A DNA stretch of 64,000 nt from JAOUEA01 sp963797635 (lineage in GTDB: Bacteria; Actinomycetota; UBA4738; HRBIN12), in assembly GCA_963797635.1 (NCBI GenBank), contig CAWCPZ010000009.1, positions 186,001 through 250,000 on the forward strand. The letters are read 5' to 3'. The position numbers and the translations under genes were made by a program. Under the pieces are notes generated by a model. That model saw only the letters and a program-made list of their open reading frames with translations, was not told the origin of the DNA and made no database searches. Shown in pieces: positions 62,101 through 64,000 of the stretch (position 1 is the first letter of the stretch; every line of letters begins with the position of its first letter).

Positions 62101-63155
62101 ACTCCTCGAACAGCCGGGCGTTCTCGAGCGCGACGCTCAGGCTGCCCGCCAGGGTCGTGAGCAGGCGCGCATCGGCGTCGTTGAAGGCGTGCTCATGGTC
62201 GAGGTTCTGCAGCGAGATCCTGCCCGTGGCTTCGCCGCCCACGACGCAGGGGCACGAACAAGACGGACTTGGCCATCTCGCCCGATCCGATCGCAGGCAT
62301 CCCCATCGCCGCTGCCCGCTCCGCGACGCCTTCGTTGACCATGAGCGGTTCGCGCGTCTCGATCACCAGGCCGCTGAAGCCCGTCGCGGCCGCTTGTTGC
62401 TCGTCCTGGTAGCGGACGCCGCGCTCGATCGAGTAGGGGAAGTCCAACAGGCCCGTCTCGCGATCCAGCATGCCGATGTCGACGACCTGGGCGTCGAAGA
62501 TCCCCTGGAGCCGGTCGCCCACGAGGTCGTACATCGCCTGCATCTCGAGGTTCTCGGCGAGACCCCGTTGCACGTCGTTGATCAGCGCGAGCTCGGCGTT
62601 GCGCTGACGGGTCTCTTCGATGGCACGCGCCCGGCTCAGCGCGGCGCCGATGTGGTTCGCGACGAAGGTGAGGAGCTCCTTGTCCTCCTCGGAATGGACG
62701 ATGTCCTCGCGGTAGCTCTGGACGACGATCGCTCCGACGGTCCGGTCGTCGTCGCGGAGCGGGGCGCCGAGCCAGCTGACCGAAGGGCTCCCGACGACGT
62801 CGACCTCACCACGACGCACCATGTCGTGCCACTGGTCCGTGGTGATCAACATCGGGGTGCCCCGTTTCAGCAGCAAGGCAGTCAGCCCGCGCGTATCCCC
62901 CGTCCCGATCGGCTCCCAGACGCCGGGATCGGGGAAGTCGTCGTCGGCGACATCGACGACGAAGGGCCAGTTCATCGCCTGACGTTCTTCGTCGTACAGC
63001 GCGATGTAGAGGTTCTCGGCGTACATCAGCCCACCGACGATCTGGTGGATCTCGGCGTAGAACGCCGGCATGTCCTGCGCCGCGCTCGCCGTCTCGGCGA
63101 TGCGGTACAGCGCGGACTGGACCTGCTGGGAACGCTCGAGCTCGGTGTCGGTCAC
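59141..63155 (-). CDS. Multi-GAF hybrid histidine kinase with two REC domains and HPt (frameshifted)
   Basis: About 1338 aa. GTG 63155 overlaps the stop of the upstream cyclase gene (GTGA). Four GAF domains follow; the second and third are near-copies (RNAELALIN-VQRGLAENLE repeated about 510 bp apart). A +1 shift near 62245 lies between them. Then come HisKA (SHEIRTPMNAIIG with His), HATPase (DTGIGIPPDRI, GGTGLGLAISRRLAE), two receiver domains (LAVLDMLMPDTDG, LLSDVQMPEMDG) and a C-terminal HPt (AAHTLKSNAATFG). It is a cytoplasmic phosphorelay with no membrane helix. Signals are probably redox or small ligands bound by GAF. Confidence 0.88.
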
Positions 63156-64000
63156 GAGGTCGGCGCCTCGGGCCGATCGGCGGTCCACAGCTTGAGCCGC
63201 GACTGCTTCCCGCGGATCTCGAACTCGTCGACGAACACCAGGTCGTCCGCGCCGGTCGTGAGGTTGGCGCGCGTCTGATCGGCCAGCAGGATCGAGTGCT
63301 TCGTCTGCTTCGTCAGCTGTTCGATCCGCGAGGCGGTGTTCACGGTGTCGCCGATCACGGTGTAGTCGATGCGCCGGTCGGAGCCGAGCGTGCCGGACAT
63401 CACGCGCCCCGAGTTCAGGCCGATCCCCATCCGGAACCCGTCGTGCAGCCCTTCGGCGCGGAGCCAGTCGTTGAACCCACCGAGCCGCTCGGAGGCCATC
63501 TCGCGTGCCGCCGCCACCGCGCGATCGGCGTGATCGATGTTCTCGATCGGCGCGCCGAAGCAGGCCATGAGGCCGTCGCCGAGGTAGTCCACCAGCGTGC
63601 CGCCGTGGTCGAGGACGGCGTCGGCCATCGTCCCCAGGAATCGGTTGAGCACGTCGATGACCTGCTCGACGGGCCGGGACTCCGCGAACGTGGTGAACCC
63701 TCGCAGGTCGATGAACATCACGGTCGCCCACAGGCGCACGGCGCCGATCGACGGACGGCCGCCCGTCGCGGTGAGGAGCTCGGCCGCGATCGGCTCGGGC
63801 AGGAAGCGCGTGAAGACCTCCTTCACCCGCTGCTGTTCCAGGTCGTGGAGGCGCCGACGGTTGAGCCCCGATCCGATCCGCGCACGCAGGATCGCGGGAT
63901 CGAACGGCTTGGGCAGGAAATCCTCCGCGCCGGCCTCGATGCACCGGACGATGGCGGCCGTGTCCTCGACCCCCGAGATCATGATCACCGGGACGTGGCG
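63152..64000 (-). CDS. Response regulator-class III nucleotide cyclase fusion (truncated by the window edge)
   Basis: At least 282 aa; the 5' end lies beyond base 64000. The visible part begins with the second half of a receiver domain (VIMISGVEDTAAIVRCIEAG, LPKPFDP with the conserved Lys), a linker helix, and a class III cyclase domain: MFIDLRGFTTFAE (metal Asp), YLGDGLMACFGAP (second Asp) and DYTVIGDTVNTASRIEQLT (Asn and Arg of the transition state). All key residues are present, so cAMP or cGMP synthesis is expected. The 4-bp overlap with the hybrid kinase implies that the kinase, or its HPt, phosphorylates the receiver. Confidence 0.88.
   Translation of the reverse strand, partial: RHVPVIMISGVEDTAAIVRCIEAGAEDFLPKPFDPAILRARIGSGLNRRRLHDLEQQRVKEVFTRFLPEPIAAELLTATGGRPSIGAVRLWATVMFIDLRGFTTFAESRPVEQVIDVLNRFLGTMADAVLDHGGTLVDYLGDGLMACFGAPIENIDHADRAVAAAREMASERLGGFNDWLRAEGLHDGFRMGIGLNSGRVMSGTLGSDRRIDYTVIGDTVNTASRIEQLTKQTKHSILLADQTRANLTTGADDLVFVDEFEIRGKQSRLKLWTADRPEAPTS

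Noticed and set aside
59330..62338. 1002-aa open frame on the plus strand
   Set aside because: Antisense of the hybrid histidine kinase. Its composition is Arg/His/Gly-rich with no domain, while the minus strand shows clear kinase motifs.

Overview
The window is high-GC DNA (about 70% G+C by eye) with Shine-Dalgarno sites of the AGGAGG type, frequent GTG/TTG starts and tight ATGA/GTGA overlaps. A SigB/SigF-type partner-switching locus, CsbD, many small zinc-finger-like proteins, delta-60 and PD40 repeat proteins and actinobacterial holin/DUF3618-like genes point to an Actinomycetota genome, probably a deep-branching, little-cultured lineage (Thermoleophilia- or Acidimicrobiia-like; the lineage is inference). 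No rRNA, tRNA, CRISPR array, insertion sequence or prophage was seen. It reads as ordinary chromosome.

Layout. 0-1.5 kb: start of a cyclase-like gene, a hypothetical gene and a YbaK-type deacylase. 1.5-7.3 kb: a general-stress module with a CHASE-GAF-PP2C-HATPase phosphatase, two STAS antagonists, two anti-sigma-like proteins, a SigB/SigF-type sigma factor and csbD. 7.4-17.9 kb: topoisomerase IB, small membrane and zinc proteins, MFS transporter, vWA protein, Rieske protein, DEAD-box helicase, Ntn-hydrolase and a run of very small stress-type genes. 17.9-23 kb: GH25 muramidase, a PASTA/FN3 membrane protein, an ABC ATPase and a BrkB/YihY protein. 23-27 kb: phospholipase D, two PAP2 phosphatases and a diacylglycerol kinase-like enzyme, a coherent phosphatidate/diacylglycerol set. 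27-33.4 kb: GNAT, coiled-coil protein, small membrane proteins, aldo-keto reductase, FN3 protein and a diguanylate cyclase. 33.4-43 kb: large secreted repeat proteins around a 1246-aa cyclase/AAA/TPR regulator. 43-52 kb: homocysteine methyltransferase, YihY/holin/DUF3618-like operon, GH15, patatin, DUF2231, metallothionein-like protein, class II aldolase and Nudix. 52-59 kb: VOC protein, M43 protease, TolB-like protein, cNMP-binding protein, secreted cyclase-family hydrolase and a LuxR ATPase. 59-64 kb: a multi-GAF hybrid histidine kinase overlapping a REC-cyclase gene that leaves the window.

How it fits together. The sigma factor locus has possible targets nearby. Four sites with GTTT, a 15-16 nt gap and GGGNAT/GGGAAC precede csbD, a DUF6458-like gene, the YihY operon and a VOC gene; a fifth, weaker site precedes a membrane-protein operon. 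Cyclic-nucleotide signalling recurs: three cyclase-type genes, one GGDEF protein and one cNMP-binding protein.

Caveat. About 25 genes are interrupted by frameshifts. In 11 of the 12 plus-strand cases I could frame, the net shift is +1, that is, one extra base, often in a short homopolymer. This looks like uncorrected insertion error in the assembly and not mass gene decay. I therefore describe such genes as one locus and mark the shift.
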